DNA of 64,000 nt from Nemertoderma westbladi (taxonomy: Eukaryota; Xenacoelomorpha; Nemertodermatida; Nemertodermatidae): assembly GCA_032718475.1 (NCBI GenBank), contig JAUCBJ010006960.1:62001-126000 (forward strand), read 5' to 3'. Positions 1 to 10,769 of this stretch are shown here, piece after piece (the first letter of the stretch is position 1; the number at the start of each line of letters is the position of its first letter). Under the pieces are notes generated by a model. The model was not told the origin of the DNA, searched no databases, and worked only from the letters and a program-made list of their open reading frames with translations. Made by a program: the position numbers and the translations under genes.

Positions 1-354
1 GCTGGAAGTGTTCGAACCATATCATCCATACAAGTTATATTTGGCTTTGGGCCGGTGTTTTGCGAATGTGAATTTAAAAGTGTTGGAGATCATTGTGATT
101 GGTCATATACATGGAGGATGTGCTGGACAGCATTATTAACGTTTCTACTTCGTACCGTTTACATTTTAGCTCAGAAAGAACCATCTTTGTCAAGAGAATT
201 ATACCAGGATTCACTGGGGTACATATGGCGGCTTCTCGTTTTAATCAGCTGTTTCGCATTAGGTTGGAGTCAAACAGATGCTTTAATATTGTTTATTGTA
301 TTATTAGGCATATCGTCATTAATAGTGGCTTATTCATCCACTAATAAAGGGTAA
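1..354 (+). CDS. Possible 3' exon of a membrane protein, open at window edge
   Basis: The frame is open from the first base to a TAA at 352-354 (117 codons). The product is hydrophobic with two likely transmembrane stretches near the end: one around IWRLLVLISCFALGW (about residues 75-90) and one around ALILFIVLLGISSLIVAY (about residues 95-112). A Cys/Trp-rich segment precedes them. I recognise no family. It may be the last coding exon of a host gene, or an exon ending at the GTAATG just after AAAGG near 351. There is no start codon evidence and no splice acceptor in view. A shorter overlapping frame (99-344) looks less protein-like. A chance frame in AT-rich DNA is a real alternative. Confidence 0.3.
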   Translation, partial: AGSVRTISSIQVIFGFGPVFCECEFKSVGDHCDWSYTWRMCWTALLTFLLRTVYILAQKEPSLSRELYQDSLGYIWRLLVLISCFALGWSQTDALILFIVLLGISSLIVAYSSTNKG

Positions 355-442
355 TGATTTTTCTACTTTAAAATACATTTTATTGAAAAATAATTGCGAT
401 AGATAAATAGATAAAAAATTCATATAAATATAAATAAAACAA

Positions 443-552
443 AAGTGATCTATAAATGGGAACAAGGCAACTTGTTAAACAGAGTGGATCACCCATGGTG
501 ATGAAAAGGCATTACTTGGCTTAACGAGCCTAAAAGATTCTTCCATCCAATA
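443..552 (+). repeat. SINE family S1, 5'-truncated copy
   Basis: The segment matches the 3' half of the fuller copy at 15789-16048: the 'gatctataaatgggaac-aaggcaactt' region, 'aacagagtgga', and the 3' block 'cttggcttaacgagcctaaa' followed by agattc. It lacks the tRNA-like head and carries small deletions relative to that copy. Confidence 0.7.
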
Positions 553-1110
553 ATTAAATTTTAATTTAATATCAAGCTTGGCAAGTAAAATCTATACCAG
601 GAGGTATATTGTATTTACAGTACATACTGTGATGTTTCTGTTATTGTATCAATATTATGCTATCAATTGTATAACATTTTCGCATTTCAAATATTACATA
701 TAAGCAAAATTATTTTCGATATATACATATATATATTCTTTATATTATGTATTTAGTTCTATTTAATATGTTTTTATTCTGTCAGTATTCGTTGTGCTAT
801 CACTATGTGGGCAATTCCATGGAAAAATGGAATTCCAGGGAAAAATGGAATTCCATAAGGGAAAGACATTTTCATCCATTTTTATGCCGTTTTTTTGCAT
901 TGAAATCTATAAAGATGAAATTGTCTGTTTAAATTTTGTCAATCTGTTAATTAACAATTTGCGAGAAATGCTATGTATGGATTTTGAAAAATGATTTTTG
1001 TTTGCAGTGTTTTCGAGGTCATCTACTAGAACATACGGTATTATCTCAATTTCAAAAATAATTATATTTGCCTTAGGCCAGATAGGGTGTATGTGTCCAT
1101 ACATACCCTC
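553..1110. other. AT-rich intergenic stretch
   Basis: No coding signal is supported here. The stretch holds short AT repeats near 715-740 and a direct duplication of a 17-bp block containing 'aaaaatggaattcca' near 820-855. It ends at the 3' tail of the RTE-A element. Confidence 0.5.
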
Positions 1111-1148
1111 TACTACTAGGATCGGCATGCTGCATTGCAGCTGCATTT

Positions 1149-4100
1149 TTAAGAATGCTGTGCCGGCTTGTCAACAAAATTGCACCGCCACAACTCCCTA
1201 TCACCCATGACATTTGCTAGATCATCCGCATCTTTAAGGCCAGTGTCCTTTAAGATGCGTCTCAAGAAAATCATGGGCTGTCCACCATGCTTATTCACTC
1301 CATGAGGCTGCCAAAGTACAAGATTATGCACTGGCTGGTCCTCACGGCGAAAGCAATGTCCTGCAAAGCGGAGGCGATTTTGTTCTAGTGTCAAGCTTGG
1401 GGGAACCAATGAGACACCTCCAATGTTATATAGTGTCTGGTTGGAGATGTGTGCATTGTACTTGACACAATGAACCCGGCGTAGCATTCTTGTGAATGTG
1501 CCATCCAGAGATTTGGTGTCCTCAGCAGTTAGAGCCCAGCATGGACTCCCGTAGAGGAGTACTGGAACAACTGCTGCTCTAAATAATCGGACCTTAAGTT
1601 TCCGATTAATTCTCGGTGACTTCCAAATCCTGGAAAGACTATTCAAGGCTGCCCATGCCTTTCATTTACGTATTCGAAGGTCCTCACCTGACTTCCGGAT
1701 CCATGATCCCAGGTAACAGAAGTCGTCCACATGCTCAAGCATACCATCCTTTGAGCTTATGCTCATCCGATCAGAGACTTGCTGAGGACTTTCAAAGTTA
1801 ACTGTCAGAATGTTGGTCTTTCTGGAGTTAATAAAAAGACCAACACTAGAAGCAGCATGTTCTAATGAGCTGAGGAGCCGTTGGGCTCCCTCTAATGATT
1901 CTGAGAGTACTTCTAAGTCATCAGCAAAGTCTAGATCAGTTAGGTACTTGGCAGGATTTCCTCGACTTCTGGAGCCAGTAGGTGGAGTTATCATCACCCC
2001 ATCATCATTATAATGATCTAAGGACATGCGTAGAACATAGTCAACCACAATAATGAACAAGAATGGTGCAAGTATGTCTCCTTGGAGGACGCCCCATAAC
2101 ACTTCAAATGGTTCTGTGTCACCATCAACAGTAGACACAAATGTTGTCGAACCATCGTATACTGATCTGATTGCTGCAATAATTTCATCAGGAATCCCAT
2201 ATAATGAAAGTATGCTGAACATACGTGAGCGAGAGACTGAATCAAAGGCCTTGAAGAAGTCAACAAAGATAACAGCCAGATGCCTGTCTTTCTTTTTTGA
2301 TAACTCTTCAATTATCCTTCTAAGTGCCAAAATGGGCTCCATGGTCCCACGACCTTTACGGAACCCATTCTGATTTCCACGGAGCAGTCTCTCAATGGGA
2401 TCCCTGATACGATTTAATAGAATCCTATTGTATAGCTTTGCAGCAATCGAGATCAATGAGATTCCCCGAAAAGAACCATAGAGTGTTAGGTTGCCCTTCT
2501 TGGGAACTGGCACCAACTTATTTGTTTTCATTTCTTGTGGGACTCTTGTTGTTCGGTACGTGTCTACTATGATGGGATAGATGAGCTTTAAACACTCAGG
2601 TATTTTAAAGACCTCAGGTGGAACACCATCTACTCCACTGGCACGATTGGTCTTAATGCTCTTTGCAGCAGCCTTCACTTCTGCAAAGGAGATATCGCCA
2701 ATGGGAATATCTGGGAGTACAGACTCAGACACTTTTACTTCTATAAAGTTATCAGGCAATACCCTGTCATTATTGAGGAGCTTTTCAAAGTGGGCTTTCC
2801 AACCATTGAGGCGATCGGCTGGTGATTCAGCCTTAACCTTGGTGGTTGGTTGGCTTTTCCGCCCAGTAAGCAGATTGATCGATTTCCATGCCTGGGATGA
2901 TTGCCTGCTGTCGTCAGCATCATTGATGGCATCAACCTGTTGGTTTATTAGCTCCTGTAGATTAGCAGAGTACTGCCTGTTCAGGGACCTAGATGCAGCC
3001 TTAACTGCATTCTTGGCCGCTGTAGTCTGTTTGAGTCGGGACTCTTTCTGCGCCTTATGAAGGTCATTTCGGCACTTCTGAATTTTGTTGTCAGTCCAGG
3101 GGGCCCTTTTCCTGTTTCGAGGGTATACAGGAACTGTTTCTGCAGCTGCTAACTTAACTGCTTCTGTAAAGGCAGTATAGCCCTCACAGTGATCTGCCGC
3201 CTCAGAGGCAAGAGCCTCATACCTGTTGCTCAGCTGTAATGTGAAGCTGGATCTCACACTTGGCTGTTGCAACAGAGAGGACCAGTCATGCCGCGGCAAG
3301 GCAGATTTCGTTGTTCTGCTAGCACGCAGACTAAGTCTTACCTTGGCCACAATAAGGCGGTGATCACTGGAGAAGGGCCGAAGTGTAAATGCATTACAGT
3401 CTTGTATAGAGCTCCTGTATTTCATACGAAACAGAATATGGTCTATCTGGGACTTGTGACCACTGGGTCCACTATGAGTCCATAGCTTTCCAGTTCGCTT
3501 TTTGAACTGGGTTCCAGCCGAAAACAATCCATTTCCAGAGATAAAATCCTGAAGATGGACAGAATTTCGGTTAACACTATTGCTATAGACCCAGGGCGAT
3601 GTAGGTGATTGATGCAGACTTGCATTAAAGTCTCCCAGGAATGTTAAGAATGCATGCTGATCCACTCCATCAGTAGCTGCTTGTAGATTGTGGTAGAAAT
3701 TTTCCACCTCCTCTACAGGGGCAACACTAGTTGGAGAGTAGCACACAATCAGAACCACCTTAGGAAACTTCTTAGCCAGTCTTCCAGAACATGAGAAGTG
3801 GCAACGGATGATGCGGTTAGAGATTTGGTCTATTTTGTCCAATGCTGCATGTGCAGTTGGATTCATCAATAGACCAATTCCACCATTGCCACTATCATCT
3901 GCTGACGCGAGGGCGAGTCGCCAACCGCCCCCCATGTCCTTAATCAGAACCTCATCAGTCTGTCCAGTCTGCATTCGGTGCTCTTGAACACCCACTGCGC
4001 TAAGAGAAAGCTTATCTGCCAAGGCAGTCAGCTCACCTTGTCGCATTGGGGACCCGAGTGTTAGGGTGTTTACTGAGGCTAGTCTTGTGACTTGCCTCAG

Positions 4101-4466
4101 ATTCACCAATGGCTTTGTTGGTCGGGGTGGAACATGAGAGTAGCCTCCAACTCCAGAATCCCTCTCCCCATCACAATCTGGCCTTCCTGGTGACCCAGGG
4201 TTTGGGCCAGAAAGGTCATCAGGAAAGGGACTCAAAGAATTGTTGGCTGCTCTCTCTCCAGTAGGGGGTGAGACAGGCAGCCGGTCAGGAGTTAACTGAC
4301 GCCTGTGAGGCCGATTGTGTCCGGTAATTCCACTGGCCTCTAGTGGCTGGACCTCCGCATTGCTAATGTAATCCATAGTGGGGGTTGGGGGGTGCTTTTT
4401 TGCCGAGTCAGCTCTCGGGGCAAATACCACACCCTGGTTTGCCATTCCACAGGGTGGGTGTCGCAA
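1149..4466 (-). pseudogene. RTE-A endonuclease-reverse transcriptase with one in-frame stop
   Basis: The protein nicks target DNA and copies element RNA (target-primed reverse transcription). The frame opens with ATG at 4466 and runs 934 codons to a TGA at 1662-1664. The same frame then continues to 1149, so this single stop is the only break seen. Other copies read AAGGGA where this one has AAATGA. An APE-type endonuclease fills residues about 140-380, with QEHR near 160, GDFNA near 277 and SDHR near 368. RT spans about 590-870: FRGISL near 662, NGFRKGRGT near 700, VDFFKAFD near 732, LQGD near 795 and the catalytic FADD near 845. After the stop comes the family's C-terminal region with LLYGSPCW and a final RFAGHCFR block. 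The gene order and these C-terminal blocks are those of the RTE superfamily. Confidence 0.88.
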
Positions 4467-4795
4467 TGGAGTCAGATATGAGGCCCATCACCCATATCTA
4501 CTCTGGCGCACATGACCCACCATTGGCTGTTGCAGCTCATCTGCTGGGTCATGCCATGTACCCTTGCTGCCAGGTGCAGGTTGCAGTGAAGTGCTCTCAG
4601 AGTGGACATGAGAACACTCTACTCCTGACCAGCCATTGGTAGATCACCATCTGCCTGGTCAGGCCATATACCCCTGCAGCCAAGTATATGGGTCCTTAAT
4701 CCAGGACCAAGGGCGTCCTTATCCCAGAACGAAGGGGGTCCTAGTTACAGGACCAGATTTGCCCTAGTAAGAGGGTCTATCCAGCTACAGGTGGC
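4467..4795 (-). repeat. RTE-A 5' leader with internal duplication
   Basis: This GC-richer segment upstream of the RTE-A ATG contains two diverged copies of an approximately 40-bp block, around 4537-4578 and 4647-4688 ('catctgctgggtcatgccat' against 'catctgcctggtcaggccat'). Repetitive 5' UTRs are common in non-LTR elements. I infer that it belongs to the element because it ends where an unrelated element begins. No second full copy is available here for comparison. Confidence 0.5.
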
Positions 4796-5390
4796 ACCAT
4801 TAGATAAGCCAGATTAGCATAACTTAAATTGAACAGGTGCAAGTCTAGGCATAACTGCCGCAATCTGAGACCAGCGGGATTATATATTATGTCATGTGGT
4901 ACATTGTGAGTAATCATACGTAAACCAGAGGGGAATTGCGATATATCACCGAAGCGTGCATTGGGATCACCCATTATTACATACCTCATCCAAGGAGGGC
5001 CATCCCGAATTATAGTTTGTAGATTAATGATCATATTGAGGGACGCATAGTGAGCTCTGAGGGGGGACATATATGGAGCAAAAGTATATATCTGGCATCT
5101 GTGGTAATATAATGTATACCCAGTCAACACCTTTTCTTACCTTAATATCAAAAGAAAATAATGAGTTACATAGTAGGATGGCAGTTCCTCCACGGTGGCT
5201 GAATGCTACAATCTGGCTACGGAAACTAAAGAAACCTGCAATGTTGAATGGATAATTCAGTTTCAATTCTTGCAATAATATTAATTGATAACTATTAAAT
5301 AAATCTAGTACAGTACGAGAATCACATTTACTACTTATACCAGCTATATTCCATGAGTGAATGTTAACTACAGTGTTCTTGTGGTGCGAA
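4796..5390 (-). pseudogene. Non-LTR ORF2 fragment: APE-type endonuclease, frameshifted and truncated
   Basis: Minus-strand translation starts with a typical endonuclease opening (SWNIAG near 5350, then LLQELK near 5265). It continues with GGTAILL and, after one frameshift near 5030-5060, VIMGDPNARFGD near 4960-4990. These match APE endonuclease blocks: the N-terminal Asn/Glu motifs and the GDxNAR motif. The domain is cut at about 4795, where RTE-A copy 1 begins, so no RT is present. It lies directly downstream of an ORF1 in the same orientation, as expected for a two-ORF L1/CR1/Jockey-like element. I cannot assign the clade without the RT. Confidence 0.7.
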
Positions 5391-5391
5391 T

Positions 5392-6081
5392 TTATAAAAC
5401 TGGTTTAAAGCTATCCACAATTTCGCCATTTACTTTAACAGTGCGAGTTTTATGATCATAAATAACCTCTTGACCAGTATTCTCGGGTTTCATTTTCTCA
5501 TTTTTCTGTACATCGTTCAACATTTTGAATTCTTTCCGGATGCAGGGATGAATATCCTTCTTCATATATATACCCTCTGTTGCAATATTCTCATTTAGCC
5601 TTTTGGATGATTGCAGAATCGTATAACTATCTGGAGCTGAGTTACCTAGGGAAATCAGTATCGGACGACATTTTAGTAGCTTTGCATTCCCGAGTCGAAG
5701 GAAGCTAGCATCAAGGTTGGGGAACCCAATAATGCGATAAATGGCAGCAACTTTTGATTTATCGTTATTTTCCCCAAGTAGATCTTTATCCTCTGGTACT
5801 CCGAGCAGCACTACATTTCTCGCTCGTTGAGATCAGTTGACAGATTCGCAAAAGCGTAGCTGGTTTTCATTTGCCTCCCGCAGTTGTTTGTTATCATCTC
5901 TCAACTCGGTTATATTATCAGATAAGTCATCTGTCTTCTTCCTAAGATTAGCATTTTCAATGCGTAGCTGCACATTATCAGCTTCAATCCCAATAACACG
6001 GTTGTTTAGAGTTGCTACATCCGCCTTTACATCACCAATTTGTTTTTCCATTCGCACTTGCCTCAGATCAGCTTCATGCAA
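5392..6081 (-). pseudogene. Non-LTR ORF1 protein (coiled coil plus RNA-binding region), one in-frame stop
   Basis: ORF1 proteins of non-LTR elements bind element RNA and form trimers through a coiled coil. Residues 1-80 are a heptad-like coiled coil rich in Leu, Asn, Asp and Lys. An in-frame TGA lies at 5833-5835. The frame then continues through VVLLGVPE near 5795, a block seen in many CR1/Jockey/L1-like ORF1 proteins. The C-terminal end has a KPENTGQEV-like block followed by KVNGEIVDSF. Apart from the single stop the 230-codon frame is intact. Upstream (6082-6143) is presumed 5' UTR, cut by the RTE-B 3' tail. Confidence 0.65.
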
Positions 6082-6185
6082 CTTACCTTCTATTCTTGCC
6101 TGTGACTACGTTTTTGATGGGGGATCAATTATTTCTAAAATAAGTACTACTACTACTAGGTCGAGCGAACTCGGACAGTGGAAAT

Positions 6186-7835
6186 GAGATCCTTCCAGGC
6201 TTCCCGATTCTCCATAGTTGTCGCAATTTCGTTTCTCCCAAGTAAGTTCAGTATCCCTTTCAAGTTGCAAAAGTAGATCTGGTATGGCCTCGTCTTTACA
6301 TCGCCAGCAGTGCCCATTGAATCTTAATCTGCGTTCACGGAGGGTGGTTGATACATGTGGTATTGTACCATAAAGCTCGGCATTTGTCATGTGTTGTCTC
6401 CAGTTGATGTTTAGGGCTGCCCTTAGTAGTCTTGTGTAGCAACCATCAATTCGTTGTCCAAGTGATTTAGCCAGTGTCCAGGTCTCACCCCCGTATAAAA
6501 ATACACTTTCCACTGTGGCTCGTAAGAACTTAGTCTTCAGGTGCCTGGGGAGATCTGATTTCCAGATGGTATCCATTTTTGATAGAGCTACCCAAGCCTT
6601 TGCTTTCCTAACTTCTATGTCCTTTTTGCTACTCTCTATCCGTGATCCTAGGTACTGGAAGTCATCGACCTTCCTTAGTTGATTATTATCAATGGTTGTC
6701 AATTTTCCATCAATATTAAAGGTCATGAATTCGGTCTTGGTAACATTTATATGCAATCCAACCTCCTTAGCAGCCCTCTCCACTTTATTTAGTAGAAGCT
6801 GTGCATCTGCTAGCGTATTAGAGAGCAGGGCGATGTCATCCACCAAGTCGGTGTCTGTGACTGCAGTTGCCGGATATCTACTACTTCTGCGTTCTTGAAG
6901 TGTGAATCCCAGATCTTCACCTTTTGTGACCGTCCTCATTGCGTAATCCAGTACAATTACAAATAGTAATGGTACAAATGTGTCACCTTGCAGTACGCCA
7001 GCCAGGATTGAGAAAAGCTCAGTTTCACCGTCTGGTGAGAGTACCTGCACTTCTGTGTCACAATATAACAATCCAATGCCAGCAACAATTACTTCTGTTA
7101 TTCCATAAGCTCTTTGGATTTCAAGCATTTTACCTCTATGGATGGAGTCGAATGCCTTTTTGAAGTCCACAAAAGTCATGACTGTGGGGAGATTTTTTGA
7201 TTTAATTCCTTCAAGCAGTCTCCGTAGTGCAAGTTTCTGAGCTATTCTTAATCTACTTGGTTGAAATCCGATTTGGCTCTTTTCCTGGCTGATGTTGTAG
7301 GCCAATTTAAGATCATCCTTAACTTTCTCAACCTTGTTAATGATTTCGGTTGTTGGTTGTTCGGTTTTAACTTTGTAGGCTATCTTAAGATATTCTCTCT
7401 TACAAGTAACCTCAGAGTTTTGCCAAGGCACATACTGCTTTTATTAGCTGATTCGTTCTCTTAGCTGATTCCTTGTAGGCTGTTATTATATTCTGGTATA
7501 TTGAATCGGTGGACTGGTCTTCATCCATTGACTGAAGTGCTTCAAAGCGGTTTTGAACTTCTACTGTGTAAGCATCCTTTACATCATTGTCAGTTCTTTG
7601 TTCTTTTAGTTTTTAATTGTCAGTTCTTTCAGATTTGCTTGCTTGTTCTGGGTTTGCTGGCTCTCAAACTGAGTCTGATCTCTGCAGTCACAATTCTGTG
7701 GCCCGAACCAATTAGGTTGAACAAGCTGTATGCCTCGCAGTTGATCATGTTGTTTCTCCCCTTTTTGTTATAAGGATATAATCCAGTTGTGCTTTGGTTC
7801 CATTAGGGTATTGAAAGGTCCATAGCTTCCCCTTA
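6186..7835 (-). pseudogene. RTE-B endonuclease C-terminus and reverse transcriptase, degenerate
   Basis: The frame 6106-7431 (441 codons) carries RT motifs FVDFKKAFDS (near 7160), AGVLQGD (near 6990) and DTDLVDDIALLS (near 6840). The catalytic box has drifted to LVDD where F-A-D-D is usual. Typical RTE C-terminal blocks follow: GGETWT (near 6490), YTRLLRAALNINWRQH and RRLRFNGHCWR (near 6310). Upstream, in other frames, lies the endonuclease end (LWTFQYPNG near 7800, SGHRIVTAEIRLS near 7690). The region between the endonuclease and VDFKKAFD is much shorter than in RTE-A, so the N-terminal half of RT is deleted. The element is dead by sequence. Confidence 0.8.
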
Positions 7836-9699
7836 TGAAAAGTCCAGTAGTATACCGCCTACCGGATCCTAGTAACAATGTACCTTACTGTAAGATCTAG
7901 TAGTGTATACGGGTTCGTACAGTATCTGACAATAAATCCCAGTCCAGGGTGTCTAAATAAACAGATACTAAATAGGCAAACAACTACTGGCGAGGAACGG
8001 AGCCTGGTGTCTATTCTAATACATGGGCAAGTCAAATGCCCGGGCGAACTAGACAAAACAGGATACCCGGCCTCTAACCGGTGAGGCAGATGTACAGTCT
8101 ATGGTGACAGACCAAACTCACGGGAAAACAATCCCCGCGCAGCGAATCCTAACTATCGCTAACAGACCTAAATACCGTAAACTTGCCATGGTGTGATTTA
8201 TATGGTTTATATACAAGCTAGTGGATTAACAGACTAGTGTAACAATACTACTAACAAGCGGTAGCAGTCAAAAGGGGGTAGTACCTAAAGTAACAATACT
8301 GCTGACAGGGGCAAAGCAGTCAAAAGGGTGCATGCAATCTAAAATACTTGCCGTAAACTAAATACTAAATATCTCCTAAAATTACTAATACGAATGGTAA
8401 AACTGCAGAATAAATCCTATTGAAAGGTAACCTAAAGTAAGCTAGTAGATGGCAGGTCTCGAAGTGGAGTATATATGTTTTAGGACGTGTGTGTGTGTGT
8501 TACGAATAAAACAATTTTGGTGTATCGCCGTCGTACTAGGTTTCGGTGATTTCTGACCAAAAACAATACCAGGCGCTAGCTACTAAAATAAGCTAGTCGC
8601 ACTCTGTAGGACTTTATACTTACAAATGACATCAAAGCTCTCTCCTTCCTATCCACAACTCAACCGGGCAATTACGGTGTTAGTAACTAAACCCGTGATC
8701 GGCACAAATACCAGATTCTGGTTGTAAGATAAGAAATAGGTGTTAATTGCTACCGTACGTTAGCTGATCTGGTATACAAATTTGATTCTAGAATTTTGTT
8801 GCTGCGGTGGTTAGCAGCAAATACCTATCAGTACGTGGCAAGGCGCGGTAGGATATTAGTAACCTCCCTAGGCCAAGCATGTGCCGGTAGCAGAAAGCTG
8901 CTCCTTGCCTGATCAAATATTTCGGGCTCAGACAGGGGTGGGCAAATGTATAAACTACAAAGTGAACCGGTACAGAGCTGTCAGTACTGCAAATCACCAA
9001 ATTATGGAACTTGTGCTGTCTGCACCTAAAGTGTACTTGCGCGTACTGACGGACAGCAATAGTTCACACCTGTAGGAGATACAGGTTAATCCGGGGATTT
9101 TGCTTGTTTGCTCCTGTCTAAGTCTAAAATATTCGATCCTAAATTTTACGGCATCCCAGGATGGCGTCACGCTTACCCTGATCTATAGGTCTTACAGCGG
9201 GCAAGGACGTCAAACAAAGTCTTACCTTCCTCTGAAGTGGGCGCTGTATGGCAAAGGGGCATGCTTCGAACGGGCGCGCGGGCAAATCTAATGTGGGCGC
9301 TTAGCGTGTTGTGGACATCTTTCCCTGCGTTGCTGACGGCCTAACGGTTTAGGCAGCCATCCTCCAAATGCTTGGCTGTCTCAATAGTGGACAAATAGAA
9401 ATATACATGTTCAAAAGTTTACAGTATATTTACGTAATTTTACAAAGATTTATCAACCAAATATACTAACAAATAATTCTAAAGAATGATGATAACTATA
9501 GTACACAGTAAGTGAAAAGGTGATAACCGAGGGCAAACCGGCCCTTATATAGCAAATCTGGGACATAGAATCCACTAGAACATTCCAGAGTATTCCATGG
9601 CCTCACATTGGAGCAATAAGATGTTCTATGCCCTATGATTGGTCCAACTCATCGTTCCACATGTTGTACACACCTCATTGGATTATCTAATTTAATCAA

Positions 9700-10176
9700 A
9701 GCGAAATAAAATAGCCCAAAAATGCAAATTCCCGACCTGGATTCGAACTCGAAACCTACTTAGAATGTAACCAATGCCTTAACATTGGAGTAATCCAATA
9801 ACACCAATAACACCTCCAATAACATTGGAGGTGTCTCATTGGTTCCCCCAAGCTTGACACTAGAACAAAATCGCCTCCGCTTTGCAGGACATTGCTTTCG
9901 CCGTGAGGACCAGCCAGTGCATAATCTTGTACTTTGGCAGCCTCATGGAGTGAATAAGCATGGTGGACAGCCCATGACTTTCTTGAGACGCATCTTAAAG
10001 GACACTGGCCTTAAAGATGCGGATGATCTAGCAAATGTCATGTGTGATAGGGAGTTGTGGCGGTGCAATTTTGTTGACAAGCCGGCACAGCATTCCTAAA
10101 AATGCAGCTGCAATGCAGCATGCCGATCCTAGTAGTAGTAGTAATGCCTTAACCATCTGACCACTGCGCCAATAGA
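9700..10176 (-). repeat. tRNA-derived SINE split by an RTE-A fragment
   Basis: On the minus strand the right part (10143-10176) reads TGGCGCAGTGGTCAGATGG, an A-box region. The left part (about 9715-9783) has the B-box-like GAGTTCGAATCC. The two halves join across the RTE-A insertion through the shared 11 bp AATGCCTTAAC. The anticodon-like spacing suggests a long-arm tRNA ancestor, possibly Leu or Ser type. Its body towards 9700 has no clear end. Confidence 0.6.
9784..10142 (+). mobile_element. RTE-A 3' fragment with inverted filler, 11-bp TSD
   Basis: From about 9819 the sequence matches the RTE-A C-terminal coding region (GGVSLVPPS through DKPAQHS) and the 3' end with a (TAG)n tail. The first 35 bp (9784-9818) contain inverted pieces of the same sequence (aacacctccaat is the reverse complement of attggaggtgtt). 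The duplication AATGCCTTAAC (9773-9783 and 10143-10153) marks it as a separate 5'-truncated insertion. Confidence 0.85.
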
Positions 10177-10313
10177 GTTACCTATGGGTTTATGTGTACC
10201 AATATGAATAGGCATATTACATTACTGTAATTTAATCAAAATGCGTCGGATTTTAGAAAGTTTTTACGTTAAGCTACAAATGCTACCTTATAGTGAAATA
10301 ATCCATCACCTTA

Positions 10314-10690
10314 CTCTTTTCGAATGTGTTGTTTGTTGGTATCAATTCACATTCTTCCATTAGGTCTAAAACTAAGAACCCATTTCTGTTAGAACTGGTG
10401 TTATAGGTGTAACCCTTGATGTCTTCTGGGCCAATTTGCGCATTCAGGTCACCTGCAATGACTTTAACATTATGTTTCGGAATGTCCTTTATAAGTCCAG
10501 TCAGATCTTCTTAAAACTTGACTGCTTGTTCTGGCTCTGAGGCATTGGTTGGACTGTAGCAACATATAACTGTTGCCTTGGGATTCCCATCAAATGTTGC
10601 GATCATATCCCCGGAATTTATAGATTCGATGTTGTTTAGGGTCTTAAGTGCAAATGGGCTTAGCAGAATTCCTAATCCACCAATTGAATA
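10314..10690 (-). pseudogene. RTE-B endonuclease, N-terminal half
   Basis: Minus-strand translation gives GGLGILLSP (near 10675), then TVICCYSPTNAS (near 10560) and VIAGDLNAQIG (near 10450), followed by NRNGF and FEKSK at 10314. These are RTE endonuclease blocks, including the catalytic GDxNA motif. One stop or frameshift lies near 10515 (a TTAAAA run). The residues before GGLGILL are missing. The C-terminal half lies at 7690-7835, beyond the solo LTR. Confidence 0.72.
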
Positions 10691-10769
10691 AGTAATTAGG
10701 ATTATAGTTAGTTAGAGTCATGTATCAATTCACATTCAACTAAATGTAGCCACGTGTAGCTATGGACTC

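Larger units (their letters stand above)
1111..4795 (-). mobile_element. RTE-A copy 1, near-full-length RTE-type non-LTR retrotransposon
   Basis: This is the most complete copy of a family seen at least six times in the window. On the minus strand its 3' end is the conserved block 'aaaatgcagctgcaatgcag' followed by catgccgatcc and a short (TAG)n tail at 1111-1119. Simple-repeat tails are typical of RTE-clade elements. It encodes one endonuclease-RT protein. About 330 bp of presumed 5' UTR (4467-4795) precede the ORF. The 5' boundary is inferred from where similarity to the neighbouring non-LTR element begins. I could not find a target-site duplication. Confidence 0.85.
7836..10308. mobile_element. 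Solo LTR (about 2.1 kb plus a nested insert) in RTE-B
   Basis: The 2,473-bp insert in the RTE-B endonuclease starts TG (7836) and ends CA (10308). It is flanked by the 5-bp duplication CCTTA (7831-7835 and 10309-10313). It contains no retroviral coding sequence, which fits a solo LTR left by LTR-LTR recombination. Without the nested 370-bp RTE-A insertion it is about 2.1 kb, close to the BEL-2 LTR length, although I see no clear sequence match to it. Internally there is a short tandem duplication near 8232-8330 (the 'gtaacaatact' blocks) and a (GT)n run near 8490. Strand is unknown. Confidence 0.7.
6144..10690 (-). mobile_element. RTE-B element, internally deleted and split by a solo LTR
   Basis: This is a second RTE-type family, clearly diverged from RTE-A. 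The 3' end is at 6144-6158 with a (AGT)n tail after CCTAG, the same terminal motif as RTE-A. The coding region runs from the tail up to about 7830, is interrupted by the LTR at 7836-10308, and resumes at 10314-10690 with the N-terminal half of the endonuclease. Where uninterrupted, the reading continues from FEKSK (10314 side) to KLWTFQ (7830 side), which supports a single original copy. The 5' start is missing. Confidence 0.8.
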
